Source: Sphingobium sp.
GTDB taxonomy: Bacteria; Pseudomonadota; Alphaproteobacteria; Sphingomonadales; Sphingomonadaceae
NCBI GenBank assembly: GCA_020446425.1
Contig: JAGRES010000008.1
Span: 1-64,000 of the forward strand
Direction: 5' to 3'
DNA: 64,000 nt
Below are positions 1 through 9,784 of this stretch, piece by piece. The notes beneath the pieces were generated by a model that saw only the letters and a list, made by a program, of their open reading frames with translations, had not been told where the DNA came from and did not search any database. The translations under genes and the position numbers were made by a program. Position 1 is the stretch's first letter. Every line of letters begins with the position of its first letter.

Positions 1-1
1 T

Positions 2-736
<735 letters not shown>

Positions 737-737
737 G

Positions 738-1280
738 ATGAAGCAAAGGCCTGGGATTGAGGATGTCGTTGCAAAAGTAAGCAGGTCAGCTTTTGGCAAA
801 CCGTTGATTACGAATGTTCTTCGTGGTCATCTTGTTGAAGCGATCATTGCACTGGCATTGGAACCAGACTGGCGTTGGTGCTCGGAAGACTATGCGAGTT
901 GGGATTTCGAACGCGCTGATGGAATACGACTTGAAGTCAAACAGTCGGCCGCAAAGCAAACTTGGGCACCTCCCAAGCACGGTCGAATAAATCCGAGTTT
1001 CGATATTAAGCCTCGAACTGGACGCTGGGAAGGCGCAAGGTTCATCAATGAAGCGGGGCGCAACGCCCATCTTTATGTCTTCGCCTACCATGGCCTTTTG
1101 GATGAAACTGCCGACCATAGAAACCCCAATCAATGGTGCTTTTACTGTGTCCGGACCAGTGATCTACCGGGCACGAAGCGCATATCTTTGGCCTCAGTAG
1201 CTAAGCTTGCTAAGCCAATTCCCTATGAACGTTTGATGGATCAGGTGCAGGAATTGTGCACTGACATTTGGGGCCACTAA
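738..1280 (+). CDS. Hypothetical protein with PD-(D/E)XK nuclease-like signature
   Basis: This 180-residue protein is not recognised by name. It starts one base after the ettA stop. The stretch around residues 56-68 reads WDFERADGIRLEVKQ, giving D56, E66 and K68 spaced like the D...(D/E)xK catalytic core of restriction-type nucleases; E34 in an early helix (RGHLVEAIIA) could be the fourth acidic residue. The remainder is rich in Trp, Arg and His, with no signal peptide or membrane segment. The DNA is clearly less GC-rich than ettA or purN on either side, and the codons differ, which suggests later acquisition. No methylase partner lies nearby, so a classical restriction role is not supported. 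Coding status is likely because the reading frame is long and closely spaced. Confidence 0.7.
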   Translation: MKQRPGIEDVVAKVSRSAFGKPLITNVLRGHLVEAIIALALEPDWRWCSEDYASWDFERADGIRLEVKQSAAKQTWAPPKHGRINPSFDIKPRTGRWEGARFINEAGRNAHLYVFAYHGLLDETADHRNPNQWCFYCVRTSDLPGTKRISLASVAKLAKPIPYERLMDQVQELCTDIWGH

Positions 1281-1298
1281 GGGACTTGAGGGCGCTAT

Positions 1299-1877
1299 TT
1301 ATTGCTTCTCATTATTCACCCAGTCCGCCAACACCCGCGAATAGAGCTGGTGCTCGGCGATCAATACCCGCGCGGCGAGATCATCTGGCGTATCGCCGGG
1401 GATGATCGCCACTTCGGTCTGGCCCAGCACCGGGCCGTCGTCCAGCTCTGCCGTCACGATATGCACAGAGCAGCCGCCATGCGTATCGCCCGCCTCAATT
1501 GCGCGCTCATGGGTGTGCAGGCCCTTATATTTGGGCAACAGCGACGGGTGGATGTTGAGCATCCGGTTTTCCCAGCCCGAAACGAACTCGGGTGAGAGCA
1601 GCCGCATATAACCGGCAAGTGCGATATAGTTCGCGCCCGCCTTGCGGATTTCTGCGTCGATGATTGCGTCAAACTCCGCGCGCTTCATGCCCTTGTGACT
1701 GTGCGCGAAAGTCGCAATGCCCTCGGCGCGGGCAAAGTCGAGGCCAGCGGCTTCCGGGTCGTTGGACGCGACCAGCACAACCTCATAGGGGCAATCCGCC
1801 GCCTTGGCGGCATAGACCAGTGCCGCCATGTTCGACCCGCGCCCGGAGATGAGGATAGCGACTTTTGCTTTGCTCAT
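1299..1877 (-). CDS. purN: Phosphoribosylglycinamide formyltransferase
   Basis: PurN transfers a formyl group from 10-formyl-THF to GAR, the third step of de novo purine synthesis. The 192-residue protein shows the N-terminal GAR-binding segment (ISGRGSNM), the folate-site AGYMRLLSP, the catalytic block NIHPSLLPKYKGLHTHERAI containing the Asn/His pair, and the downstream 'DDGPVLGQ' aspartate. The frame is open further upstream, but the ATG at 1877 gives the normal N terminus (MSKAKVAILISG), and upstream codons would run into the preceding gene. It follows the SH3-like gene with 4 bases between them and is probably cotranscribed with purM. Confidence 0.96.
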   Translation of the reverse strand: MSKAKVAILISGRGSNMAALVYAAKAADCPYEVVLVASNDPEAAGLDFARAEGIATFAHSHKGMKRAEFDAIIDAEIRKAGANYIALAGYMRLLSPEFVSGWENRMLNIHPSLLPKYKGLHTHERAIEAGDTHGGCSVHIVTAELDDGPVLGQTEVAIIPGDTPDDLAARVLIAEHQLYSRVLADWVNNEKQ

Positions 1878-1881
1878 CGCC

Positions 1882-2535
1882 TCAGTCCCCCGCCACGAAC
1901 GTAACGATCTTGAGCACGCCATCGACAGGCTGCACGATCAGGCGATAGTCAATCGGGCTGCGCAGCAGGCTTTTGTGGACATAGCCGACATTGTGATTGA
2001 CCGTGCTGGAAACCTTCACCCAATCCTCGCTCGTGGCCTCACCGTCATCGACCTGTGTCATGATATCCCAGTCGAGCCGGGCGACAGCGCGTGCATCGCG
2101 GCTCGGCCCCTCGCGCATCACGATATTGGTGCCTGTAGCGACGAAGCTGGAAAAGGCGTCATATCGGTCCGGCATGTGCGCAAACATATAGGGAAGAGCG
2201 GCATAGCCATCCTTTTTGGCGCACCCCAGCGCGAGAATGCGCTCCAGCTCCAGCCATATGGGCGAGGTCTCTGCCTTGTCGAGCTGCCAACTGGTCCTGA
2301 ATTCCTCGATGCCGTCATCCCCGCCGAAGCTGGACTTTATGCTGGTATCGACGAGCGCGAGCAACTGGGCCGGATTCCTCTCTGCGACGGCTTGTCGTAA
2401 TTGCTGCTCAAAGGCGAAATAGGCCGGGTCGGCGGCACATTCATTGCGTGGAGGCAGGGTTTCGGCATGCAGGGGAGAGGCAGCCAGCATGTATAGGCAG
2501 GCAGCTGGTAATAATGCGGCCTTTATATTGCTCAC
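1882..2535 (-). CDS. Exported protein with bacterial SH3-like domain
   Basis: This is a 217-residue secreted protein of unknown role. The chosen GTG start at 2535 gives a clean signal peptide ending near SPLHA. An in-frame ATG at 2571 would add twelve residues encoded by one arm of a repeat element, so it is rejected. The mature part has a helical region (residues about 20-120) and then an SH3_3-like segment: GTNIVMREGPSRDA, followed by DEDWVKV-type and VGYVHKSLLRSPIDYR strands, typical of periplasmic proteins that bind cell-wall peptides. It sits between purM and purN on the same strand, an unusual insertion into a normally adjacent pair. No catalytic residues are apparent. Confidence 0.8.
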   Translation of the reverse strand: MSNIKAALLPAACLYMLAASPLHAETLPPRNECAADPAYFAFEQQLRQAVAERNPAQLLALVDTSIKSSFGGDDGIEEFRTSWQLDKAETSPIWLELERILALGCAKKDGYAALPYMFAHMPDRYDAFSSFVATGTNIVMREGPSRDARAVARLDWDIMTQVDDGEATSEDWVKVSSTVNHNVGYVHKSLLRSPIDYRLIVQPVDGVLKIVTFVAGD

Positions 2536-2543
2536 AGCTTTTT

Positions 2544-2611
2544 CCGTTCGTGTCGAGCGTAGTCGAGACACGAGCGTCGTTCGGCCTCTCGACTACGCTC
2601 GAGGCGAACGG
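2544..2611. repeat. REP-like inverted repeat pair
   Basis: Two near-identical arms face each other: 2544-2572 and, inverted, 2585-2611, separated by 12 bases. Both share the core TCGAGCGTAGTCGAGA after a CCGTTCG lead. Each arm is itself partly palindromic around CTACGCTCGA. The pair fills the gap between the purM stop and the start of the SH3-like gene. Short repeats with this core are familiar, scattered intergenic elements in sphingomonad genomes (recalled, not searched). It may act as a hairpin in the purM to purN transcript. Confidence 0.85.
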
Positions 2612-2619
2612 CGTTTACT

Positions 2620-3738
2620 TCAGGCATCATGTCCCGCTTCCCATGCCTCGCGGGCGCTCCATGCGCCCGATGCGCTGCGCACGGTGCAGCCCTTGGTCCC
2701 CGCTTCGATATGTCCGACGCGGTGCACGGCTTCGCCAGCAACTTCCAGTTCCTGCGTGACCCGCGCGACATTGGATTCATCGACCACCAGCACCATACCG
2801 ACACCGCAGTTGAAGGTGCGGGCCATTTCACCGGGCTCGATATGGCCTTGCGCCTGCAGGAACGCCATCAGGCGTGGCTGCTCCCACGCATCTGCATCGA
2901 CTATGGCGCGGCAGCCGTCGGGCAGCATGCGCGGGATATTCTCCAGCAGCCCGCCACCTGTGATATGGGCGAGTGCGTGGATATCGCCCTTGCGGATACT
3001 GGGCAGCAGCGATTTTACATAGATGCGCGTCGGCGCGAGCAAGGCGTCGATGAGAAGCACGTCCTGATCGAACAGGGCGGGGCGGTCCAGTTTCCAGCCT
3101 TTGTCCGCAGCCAGCCGCCGCACCAGCGAATAGCCGTTGCTGTGCACGCCGGTTGAAGCCAAACCGAGCAGCACGTCGCCTGCCTTCACTTTATCGCCCA
3201 GCAAAGCCTCGTCGCGCTCCACCGCGCCAACGCAGAAACCGGCGAGGTCATAATCGCCGTCTGAGTACATCCCTGGCATTTCCGCCGTTTCGCCGCCGAT
3301 CAACGCACAACCAGCCTGTTTGCAGCCTTCGGCGATACCGGCCACTACGCGCTCGGCCACGCCATTCTCCAGCTTGCCGGTCGCGAAATAGTCGAGGAAG
3401 AAAAGCGGCTCGGCGCCCTGAACGATCAGGTCATTGACGCACATGGCGACCAGGTCGATACCGACCGTGTCATGCTTGCCGCTGTCGATAGCGAGCTTCA
3501 GCTTGGTGCCCACGCCGTCATTGGCGGCGACCAGCAGCGGGTCTTTATAGCCTGCCGCCTTGGGGTCGAAAAAGCCGCCGAACCCGCCGAGCGAGACGTT
3601 TGCACCGGGGCGGTTCGTCGCCTTGGCGAGCGGCGCTATCGCCTTTACCAGCGCATTGCCGGCTTCGATGCTCACCCCTGCCTGCGCATAGCTGTAGGAT
3701 TGCGGCGTTTCTGTCTCAGAGTCGGTGGGTTGTGTCAT
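2620..3738 (-). CDS. purM: Phosphoribosylformylglycinamidine cyclo-ligase
   Basis: PurM (AIR synthetase) closes the imidazole ring, using ATP and FGAM. The 372-residue protein carries the family opening [16 protein letters not shown], the glycine-rich GGFGGFFD, the ATP-site [10 protein letters not shown] and [10 protein letters not shown], the [11 protein letters not shown] signature and the [13 protein letters not shown] segment. The start is the ATG at 3738, which gives MTQPTDSE before the conserved part; an upstream in-frame ATG at 3789 lies in the divergent intergenic region and adds nothing conserved. It is first in a purM, SH3-like gene, purN series on the minus strand and is divergent from the DUF2066-type gene. 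Confidence 0.97.
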   Translation of the reverse strand: MTQPTDSETETPQSYSYAQAGVSIEAGNALVKAIAPLAKATNRPGANVSLGGFGGFFDPKAAGYKDPLLVAANDGVGTKLKLAIDSGKHDTVGIDLVAMCVNDLIVQGAEPLFFLDYFATGKLENGVAERVVAGIAEGCKQAGCALIGGETAEMPGMYSDGDYDLAGFCVGAVERDEALLGDKVKAGDVLLGLASTGVHSNGYSLVRRLAADKGWKLDRPALFDQDVLLIDALLAPTRIYVKSLLPSIRKGDIHALAHITGGGLLENIPRMLPDGCRAIVDADAWEQPRLMAFLQAQGHIEPGEMARTFNCGVGMVLVVDESNVARVTQELEVAGEAVHRVGHIEAGTKGCTVRSASGAWSAREAWEAGHDA

Positions 3739-3859
3739 GGTCCAAGCGCCTATCGCATTTGCTGATTTTATCAAGGTGCGGGTGGCCATAAATAAATGTG
3801 CTCATGCCAATTGTATGCTTGGAATTCGCGCCATTTGCCGCCAAAAGAGCGCCGTGACG

Positions 3860-5119
3860 ATGATTGCCGCCATGCCTCGCATAGTGCGAATGCCCCAAAT
3901 ACTGCGCCTGCTGGCGATTCCGCTGGCAGCGGCGCTGGGTTTGCTGGCCGCTAACCTTGTCGCACAGATGGAGGGTGAGCGGGGCGTTCCTCCCATTGCC
4001 AGCAGCGGCGATTTCGAGGTCGGCAATATTCAGGTGGATATCTATGCCGACACGGCGGACGCGGCGCGCCTTGCCGGGTGGAAGCAGGCGCAGCGCCTCG
4101 CCTGGAAGAAGCTGTGGGCGAATACCAATGGCGGTGCAGGCGTGGGCCTGTCCGACAGCCAGCTCGATCAGGTCGTTTCCGGTATCGAGGTGGAATCGGA
4201 ACAGATCGGGCCGAAGCGCTATATCGCGACGCTGCGCGTATTGTTCGACCGTGCACGTGCAGGCCAGATCCTTGGCGTGCGCTCAACGGCGATGCGCTCT
4301 CCGCCTTTGCTGGCGGTGCCTATCCTGCGTCAGGGCGGCAGCTCTACCGTCTTTGAAACCGTCAATGAATGGCAGAAGGCATGGGCGCGCTATCGCACCG
4401 GCGACAGCGCCATTGATTATGTCCGCACCACCGGTACGGGCGCGGATGCGCTGCTGCTGACTGCGGGGCAGGCGGGGCGGCGCGGGCGCAACTGGTGGCG
4501 CAATATTCTCGATCAATATGGCGCGGCCGATGTTGTGTTCCCTATCGCGCGGCTGGAGCGGCAATGGCCGGGCGGACCCGTAATCGGGCATTTCGCCGCG
4601 CGATATGGCCCGGACAATTCGCTGCTCGGCAATTTCTCGCTGCGCGCCCCCAATGAGGCGAGCGTGCCCAAGATGCTGGATCAGGCAATCGAGAAGCTCA
4701 ACGGCATTTATACGCAGGCGTTGCTCGATGGCCGTTTGCGGGCGGACCCGTCGCTGATCATCGAGGAACCGTTGAATGCTTCGGATCTGGATCTGGGCAA
4801 TATGAGCGACTTGGGTATAGAGACGACCGGCGTTCCGGCGTTCAATACACCGGGCAGCACCAGCTATCAGATTCAGTTCGATACGCCCGATGTCGCTTCG
4901 GTCAGTCAGGGCGAGGCCTTGTTGCGTAGCATATCGGGCGTGAAATTCGCCGCGACCAGCAGTCTGGCGCTCGGCGGCGTTTCAGTGATGCAGGTCAGCT
5001 ATGACGGATCAGCCGATGCGCTCAAAACCGCGCTGGAGGCGCGGGGCCTGAGCGTGAGTGCGTCGGGCAGTACATTGCGGATCAGCAGGCGTGGGGCGGC
5101 TCCGGCTGCGGAGCAATGA
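3860..5119 (+). CDS. DUF2066-type exported protein
   Basis: This is a protein of about 419 residues with a hydrophobic N-terminal segment (LLAIPLAAALGLLAANLVA), then a conserved 'VGNIQVDIYADTADAARLAGWKQAQRLAWKKLW' type region (only key part quoted: ADAARLAGWKQAQ). I match it to DUF2066, a family often encoded just before hdaA in alphaproteobacteria; the function is unknown. The C-terminal part ends in a short repeat-like fold (SVSQGEALLRSISGV... ALKTALEARGLSV), reminiscent of metal-associated or SPOR-like small domains. The ATG at 3860 is preferred, with ATG 3872 an alternative; the open frame back to 3725 crosses the purM promoter region. Its stop overlaps the hdaA start (ATGA), so the two are translationally coupled. 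Confidence 0.8.
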   Translation: MIAAMPRIVRMPQILRLLAIPLAAALGLLAANLVAQMEGERGVPPIASSGDFEVGNIQVDIYADTADAARLAGWKQAQRLAWKKLWANTNGGAGVGLSDSQLDQVVSGIEVESEQIGPKRYIATLRVLFDRARAGQILGVRSTAMRSPPLLAVPILRQGGSSTVFETVNEWQKAWARYRTGDSAIDYVRTTGTGADALLLTAGQAGRRGRNWWRNILDQYGAADVVFPIARLERQWPGGPVIGHFAARYGPDNSLLGNFSLRAPNEASVPKMLDQAIEKLNGIYTQALLDGRLRADPSLIIEEPLNASDLDLGNMSDLGIETTGVPAFNTPGSTSYQIQFDTPDVASVSQGEALLRSISGVKFAATSSLALGGVSVMQVSYDGSADALKTALEARGLSVSASGSTLRISRRGAAPAAEQ

Positions 5120-5778
5120 GCCAGATAGGCCTGCCGTTCGATTGGGCCGGGCAGGCGCGGCTCGGGCATTTCATCGTCAGCAGTGCCAACCGGTCCGCCG
5201 CGCATCATATCGAGGGATGGCGCGACTGGCCTGTACCGATTTCGGTGCTCAGCGGCCCGCCGCGCAGCGGCAAGAGCCTGCTGGCGGAGCATTTCGCGCA
5301 GATATCGGGCGGCAAGGTAATCGAGGATGTCGAGCACCAGTCCAACACCCAGCTGTTCCATGAATGGAACATGGCGCGTGACAGCCGGCAGCCTTTGCTG
5401 CTTGTGTCGCGTCATGCGCCTTCGCAATGGACGGTGACCCTGCCCGATCTGCGGTCGCGCCTCGCCGCCGCGCCGCATATGCATATAGATGAGCCCGATG
5501 ACGAGCTGGTGCGCGCGCTCATTGAAATGGGCCTGCATAGCGGCGGGTCGGCCTATTCGCCGGATTTGTCCGAATGGCTCACCCGGCGTATAGAGCGCAG
5601 CTACAGCGCCGTTGCCGCCGTGCTGGACGAGCTCAACCGCCTTTCGCTCGCGACATCGCGGAAGATATCCATCGCAACCGCGAAAGAAGCGCTGCAAAAC
5701 ACCGGTTCTTTCCCTATATTGACATCCGAATCCGATACAGCGGACGGCGATGAGAAACACAGCAAGGAGCCAGAATAA
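5116..5778 (+). CDS. hdaA: DnaA inactivator HdaA-like AAA+ protein
   Basis: This is a 220-residue protein of the DnaA/Hda family. Residues 3-8 (QIGLPF) match the N-terminal sliding-clamp-binding motif of Hda; Walker A is at 47-54 (GPPRSGKS). The classical Walker B Asp-Glu is replaced by a weaker VIEDVE. There is no DNA-binding domain IV, as expected for Hda rather than DnaA. In the family, clamp-bound HdaA stimulates ATP hydrolysis by DnaA after initiation. The tail after residue 195 is acidic and poorly conserved. It overlaps the DUF2066 gene by 4 bases, and its stop overlaps the ppk1 start (TAATG), so replication control and polyphosphate synthesis share one transcript. Confidence 0.88.
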   Translation: MSQIGLPFDWAGQARLGHFIVSSANRSAAHHIEGWRDWPVPISVLSGPPRSGKSLLAEHFAQISGGKVIEDVEHQSNTQLFHEWNMARDSRQPLLLVSRHAPSQWTVTLPDLRSRLAAAPHMHIDEPDDELVRALIEMGLHSGGSAYSPDLSEWLTRRIERSYSAVAAVLDELNRLSLATSRKISIATAKEALQNTGSFPILTSESDTADGDEKHSKEPE

Positions 5779-7916
5779 TGGCTGAGGCCGATCCGGTCAT
5801 GCAGCTGGCCGATGCGGGCGAGCGATATTTCAATCGCGAATTGTCATGGCTCGCGTTCAACCGGCGCGTTCTTGAGGAAGCGACCAATCCGGCGCATCCG
5901 TTGCTGGAGCGGCTGCGGTTCCTGTCGATCAGCGGCAATAACCTCGATGAATTCTTCATGGTTCGTGTTGCGGGCCTGAAAGGGCAGCAGATCGACAATG
6001 TCGACCTGCGTTCCGCTGACGGCCTGACACCCGCGCAGCAGCTCGCGGCCATTGGGGCCGAGGGCGACGCGCTAATGCGCGACCAGCAGATTGTCTGGCA
6101 TGAGTTGCACAAGGAGCTGGCGGATACGGGTGTAGAGGTCATCGGCACAGACCCGCTGAAACCGGATATCGAAAGCTGGCTGGAAGAGCATTTCCTCACG
6201 CAGATATTTCCGATTTTGACGCCGCAGGCGCTTGACCCCGCACATCCATTCCCGTTCATTCCCAATCTTGGCCTGTCCCTGTTGTTCGATCTGATACGCA
6301 AATCGGACAAGGAAAATGTGCGCGAGCTGGTGATGATACCCTCATCATTGCCACGCTTCATCCGCATCCCGGGCCATCCCGCGCGCTATATGGCGCTGGA
6401 ATCGGTCATCCGCCGCTTCAGCCACCGCCTGTTTCCGGGCTATGAGGTTTGCGAAAGTGGCATTTTCCGTGTGATCCGCGACAGCGATATCGAGGTCGAG
6501 GAAGAAGCCGAGGATCTGGTCCGCTATTTCCGCAGCGCGATCAAGCGCCGCCGCCGCGGGCGCATCATCCGGGTCGAGATCGAGGCGGGCCTGCCCGACG
6601 CCATCGACAATATGGTGCAGGATATGTTGCAGGGGCAGGACGCGATGATCGCGGATATCGACGGTTTCGTCGGTATTGGCGACTTGTCCGAAGTGGTCGA
6701 GGAGGACCGCCCGGACCTTAAGTTCGAGCCTTTTGCTGCGCGCTTCCCGGAACGTATCCGCGAATATGGCGGCGATTGCTTTGCCGCGATCCGCGCCAAG
6801 GATATCGTCGTTCATCACCCTTATGAGAGCTTCGACGTCGTTATCGCCTTTCTGAAGCAGGCCGCCGCCGACCCCGATGTCGTTGCGATCAAGCAGACGC
6901 TCTATCGCGCGGGCAAGCAGTCAGCTGTCATCCGCGCGCTGATCGATGCGGCGGAGGCCGGAAAGTCGGTTACCGCTGTGGTTGAGCTCAAGGCGCGGTT
7001 CGATGAAGAGCAGAACCTGCTGTGGGCCAGCGCGCTGGAGCGGGCAGGGGTGCAGGTGGTCTACGGCTTCATCGACTGGAAGACGCATGCCAAGATCTCG
7101 ATGGTCGTCCGGCGCGAGGGCGAGGCATTCCGCACCTATTGCCACTTCGGTACCGGCAATTACCACCCGATAACGGCGCGTATCTATACCGATCTCAGCT
7201 TCTTCACCGCCGACCCGCGCGTGGGGCGCGATGCCGCTGCGGTGTTCAACTATATCACCGGTTATGTCGAACCCAAGGGGCTGGAGCTTCTCACCATGTC
7301 CCCGCATGATCTGCGTCGTCACCTGTGCGAATTGGTGGATGACGAGATTGCCCATGCGCGCGCGGGCCGCCCGGCGGCAATATGGGCGAAGATGAACAGT
7401 CTCGTGGACCCGGCGATCATCGAAAAGCTCTATTCCGCCAGCAATGCGGGCGTTCAGGTCGACTTGGTGGTGCGCGGCATCTGCTGCCTGCGGCCCGGGG
7501 TTCCCGGCATGTCGGAAAATATCCGCGTCAAGTCGATTGTCGGCCGCTTTCTGGAGCACAGCCGTATCTGGGCGTTCGGTAATGGTGCGGAATTCCCGCA
7601 CAATGGCGCAAAGGTTTTCATCAGCTCCGCCGACTGGATGCCGCGCAATTTTGACCGGCGCGTGGAATATATGCTGCCCATCGAAAATCCGACCGTTCAT
7701 GACCAGATTCTCGATCAGGTCATGGTCGCGAACCTGATTGATACGGAGCAAAGCTGGGTTTTGAATGCCGACGGCAGCTATACGCGGCTGGAACCGGGCG
7801 AAAAGCCGTTCAACCTGCATCGCTATTTCATGACCAACCCGTCGCTGTCCGGGCGTGGCGCGGCCCAGACCCATGGCGATGCCGCGCCCAAGCTCAGCCT
7901 GCGGTACAAGGTGTGA
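5778..7916 (+). CDS. ppk1: Polyphosphate kinase 1
   Basis: PPK1 polymerises the gamma phosphate of ATP into long polyphosphate. The 712-residue length is standard. The N domain opens with [19 protein letters not shown] and includes the [14 protein letters not shown] block. The autophosphorylated histidine lies in [18 protein letters not shown] (H456), and the second conserved histidine is in [15 protein letters not shown]. The two C-terminal phospholipase-D-like domains are complete. It starts inside the stop of hdaA, and ppx follows after 7 bases, so synthesis and breakdown enzymes are co-encoded. No Pho box is visible immediately upstream. Confidence 0.97.
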   Translation: MAEADPVMQLADAGERYFNRELSWLAFNRRVLEEATNPAHPLLERLRFLSISGNNLDEFFMVRVAGLKGQQIDNVDLRSADGLTPAQQLAAIGAEGDALMRDQQIVWHELHKELADTGVEVIGTDPLKPDIESWLEEHFLTQIFPILTPQALDPAHPFPFIPNLGLSLLFDLIRKSDKENVRELVMIPSSLPRFIRIPGHPARYMALESVIRRFSHRLFPGYEVCESGIFRVIRDSDIEVEEEAEDLVRYFRSAIKRRRRGRIIRVEIEAGLPDAIDNMVQDMLQGQDAMIADIDGFVGIGDLSEVVEEDRPDLKFEPFAARFPERIREYGGDCFAAIRAKDIVVHHPYESFDVVIAFLKQAAADPDVVAIKQTLYRAGKQSAVIRALIDAAEAGKSVTAVVELKARFDEEQNLLWASALERAGVQVVYGFIDWKTHAKISMVVRREGEAFRTYCHFGTGNYHPITARIYTDLSFFTADPRVGRDAAAVFNYITGYVEPKGLELLTMSPHDLRRHLCELVDDEIAHARAGRPAAIWAKMNSLVDPAIIEKLYSASNAGVQVDLVVRGICCLRPGVPGMSENIRVKSIVGRFLEHSRIWAFGNGAEFPHNGAKVFISSADWMPRNFDRRVEYMLPIENPTVHDQILDQVMVANLIDTEQSWVLNADGSYTRLEPGEKPFNLHRYFMTNPSLSGRGAAQTHGDAAPKLSLRYKV

Positions 7917-7923
7917 GCACGCT

Positions 7924-9456
7924 GTGACGCTGCTGCAGGACATGCTTCATCGACAGTCTCAGGCAAGCGTCAAACGGCAGGACGCTCTGGCGTCGCGTCG
8001 CCGGGGCATTGTTGACATAGGATCGAACAGCATCCGCCTCGTCGTGTATGATGGCCCAGAACGCTCGCCGTTCCTGCTGTTCAATGAGAAGGTATCCGCC
8101 GGGCTGGGTGCGGGGTTGAGCGAAACCGGGCGTATCGACGACACTGCGATGGAACGGGGCATAACCGCTCTTGTGCGTTTTTCCTGCCTGGCTGCCGAGA
8201 TGGAGGTGGAAGAACTGAGCTGCATCGCAACAGCGGCGGTACGCGAAGCGGAAAACGGTTCCGAATTTGTTGCACGGGCAAAGCGCGACGCCGCAATGGA
8301 TATAGAGATATTCACGGGTGAGCAGGAAGCGCAGGCGGCAGGCTATGGTGTTCTCTCCGCGATTCCCGATGCCGACGGTATTGTCGCCGACCTGGGTGGT
8401 GGTAGTCTTGAACTGGCGCGAGTGCGTGATGGCGATGTGTATGAGACTGTATCGCTTCCTTTGGGTGTGCTCCGCCTGCCCGCAATTCGCGAGCGCGGCA
8501 AGGATGCCTTGCCCAAATATATGGCCAAGGCGCTCAAACAGTCAGGATGGGATGTGGGTGAGTCCGGGCTGCCGCTCTATCTAGTGGGGGGCTCGTGGCG
8601 CGCGCTGGCGCATCTCGACATGCAGCTTTCGCATTTTCCGCTGCCGATCATCCATAACTACAGGATGAATATCGACCGTGCGGCCTATCTGGTCCGGGTG
8701 ACGGCGCAAATGTCGAAATCCAGCCTGAAAAAGGTCCCGGCTATTCCATCGTCCCGCGCCGCGACACTACGGCATGCCTCGGCATTGCTTGCGGCGCTGG
8801 TGAGACAGCTTTCCTCGTCTGAGCTGGTGGTGTCCGCGCATGGCCTGCGCGAAGGCATATTATTTTCGCAGCTGGGCCGTGACGCTCGCTCGCTCGATCC
8901 GTTACTCGTTGCGGCGGAAGCCGAGGGAGAGGCTCAGGGGCGTTTCAAGGGGCACGGCGCACTGATCGACAGGTGGATCGAGCCATTATTCTCCTCCGAT
9001 CCGGAGAGCTGGGCGCGCATTCGCCGGGCAGCATGCCTGCTGGGCGATGTGGGCTGGCGCGCCAACCCGGATTTTCGCGCGGAACGCGGCCTGGAGATAG
9101 CGCTCCACGGCAACTGGGTGGGCATCAACGCATTTGAGCGGGCGATGCTGGCGCAGGCGCTATACAGCAATTTCGGCGGCGGCGCGGCCATTGCTCCGGG
9201 GCTGCATGCGATAGCTGAGGAGACCGCGCTGGCGCGCGCTGTGCAATGGGGGTTGGCGATTCGGTTGGCGCAGAGGCTGTCCGGCGGCGTTGCGCCGCCG
9301 CTGGAGAATGCGCGATTGGCTCTGGACGATACGGGCGCGATCGAGCTGATGCTGCCCCACAGCCATGCCTGTCTGCGTGGCGAAACCGTCAATCGCCGGC
9401 TCAAGCATCTGGGACAGGCCATGGGCGCTGAATGGAACGTCAGGCTGGCCGATTGA
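7924..9456 (+). CDS. ppx: Exopolyphosphatase / Ppx-GppA family phosphatase
   Basis: This 510-residue protein hydrolyses polyphosphate ends or pppGpp; the two activities cannot be told apart from sequence alone, but adjacency to ppk1 favours exopolyphosphatase. The ASKHA fold is shown by the first phosphate loop IVDIGSNSIRLVVYDG and the second loop VADLGGGSLELARV. The C-terminal part (from about residue 320) resembles the HD-like extension of long PPX proteins. The GTG at 7924, seven bases after ppk1, is chosen; ATG 7942 is an alternative, and the frame open back to 7855 lies inside ppk1. Confidence 0.93.
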   Translation: MTLLQDMLHRQSQASVKRQDALASRRRGIVDIGSNSIRLVVYDGPERSPFLLFNEKVSAGLGAGLSETGRIDDTAMERGITALVRFSCLAAEMEVEELSCIATAAVREAENGSEFVARAKRDAAMDIEIFTGEQEAQAAGYGVLSAIPDADGIVADLGGGSLELARVRDGDVYETVSLPLGVLRLPAIRERGKDALPKYMAKALKQSGWDVGESGLPLYLVGGSWRALAHLDMQLSHFPLPIIHNYRMNIDRAAYLVRVTAQMSKSSLKKVPAIPSSRAATLRHASALLAALVRQLSSSELVVSAHGLREGILFSQLGRDARSLDPLLVAAEAEGEAQGRFKGHGALIDRWIEPLFSSDPESWARIRRAACLLGDVGWRANPDFRAERGLEIALHGNWVGINAFERAMLAQALYSNFGGGAAIAPGLHAIAEETALARAVQWGLAIRLAQRLSGGVAPPLENARLALDDTGAIELMLPHSHACLRGETVNRRLKHLGQAMGAEWNVRLAD

Positions 9457-9463
9457 CGGCAGT

Positions 9464-9784
9464 TTATCCGCAGGATGCGCGAATGATCACCATATCGTCA
9501 TCATAGCTGACCGTCAGCCTGTCGGGCCGGTAGTCCATGGTCATTGCACTGCGCGGCGGTGCCCAGCGCAGGGTTTTTGCGCCTGACGCAGCCAACATGG
9601 CGCTGCCCGTTTCGACCGATGCCTTCTGCCCCACGAAAGCGGCCAGCGCGTCATTACTGCATATGGCATCATTATCCGCACGGGTGGCAGGCTCGGATGA
9701 GCTGACTGCGGGTGTGCATGCAGCGAGCCCGGTAGCTGCGCCGAACAAAATCACGGGACGGATGAGATTTGCCGCAAAGGTCAT
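9464..9784 (-). CDS. Peptidase inhibitor I78-family lipoprotein
   Basis: This is a 106-residue predicted lipoprotein: hydrophobic leader with lipobox LAAC near residue 22, then a compact domain with VGQKASVE, a hydrophobic ASGAKTLRW strand, MTMDYRPDRLTVSYD and a terminal VIIRASCG. That pattern (VGQ, DxRPDRL, final R-x-x-CG) is the I78 potato-inhibitor-like family found in proteobacteria, presumed to inhibit serine proteases in the envelope. Its ATG overlaps the rnd stop (ATGA at 9781-9784), so it is probably cotranscribed with rnd, although the two functions have no evident link. Confidence 0.83.
   Translation of the reverse strand: MTFAANLIRPVILFGAATGLAACTPAVSSSEPATRADNDAICSNDALAAFVGQKASVETGSAMLAASGAKTLRWAPPRSAMTMDYRPDRLTVSYDDDMVIIRASCG

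Noticed and set aside
2536-2571. Longer start of the SH3-like protein at ATG 2571
   Set aside because: The added residues are encoded by the REP-like arm; the GTG at 2535 gives a normal signal peptide.
3725-3859. N-terminal extension of the DUF2066-type protein
   Set aside because: The extension reads across the divergent purM promoter and lacks conserved residues, and the hydrophobic leader begins after 3860.
6921-7943. 340-codon open frame antisense to ppk1
   Set aside because: High-GC third positions keep antisense frames open; the protein is His/Arg-rich with no family motif, and ppk1 on the other strand is certain.
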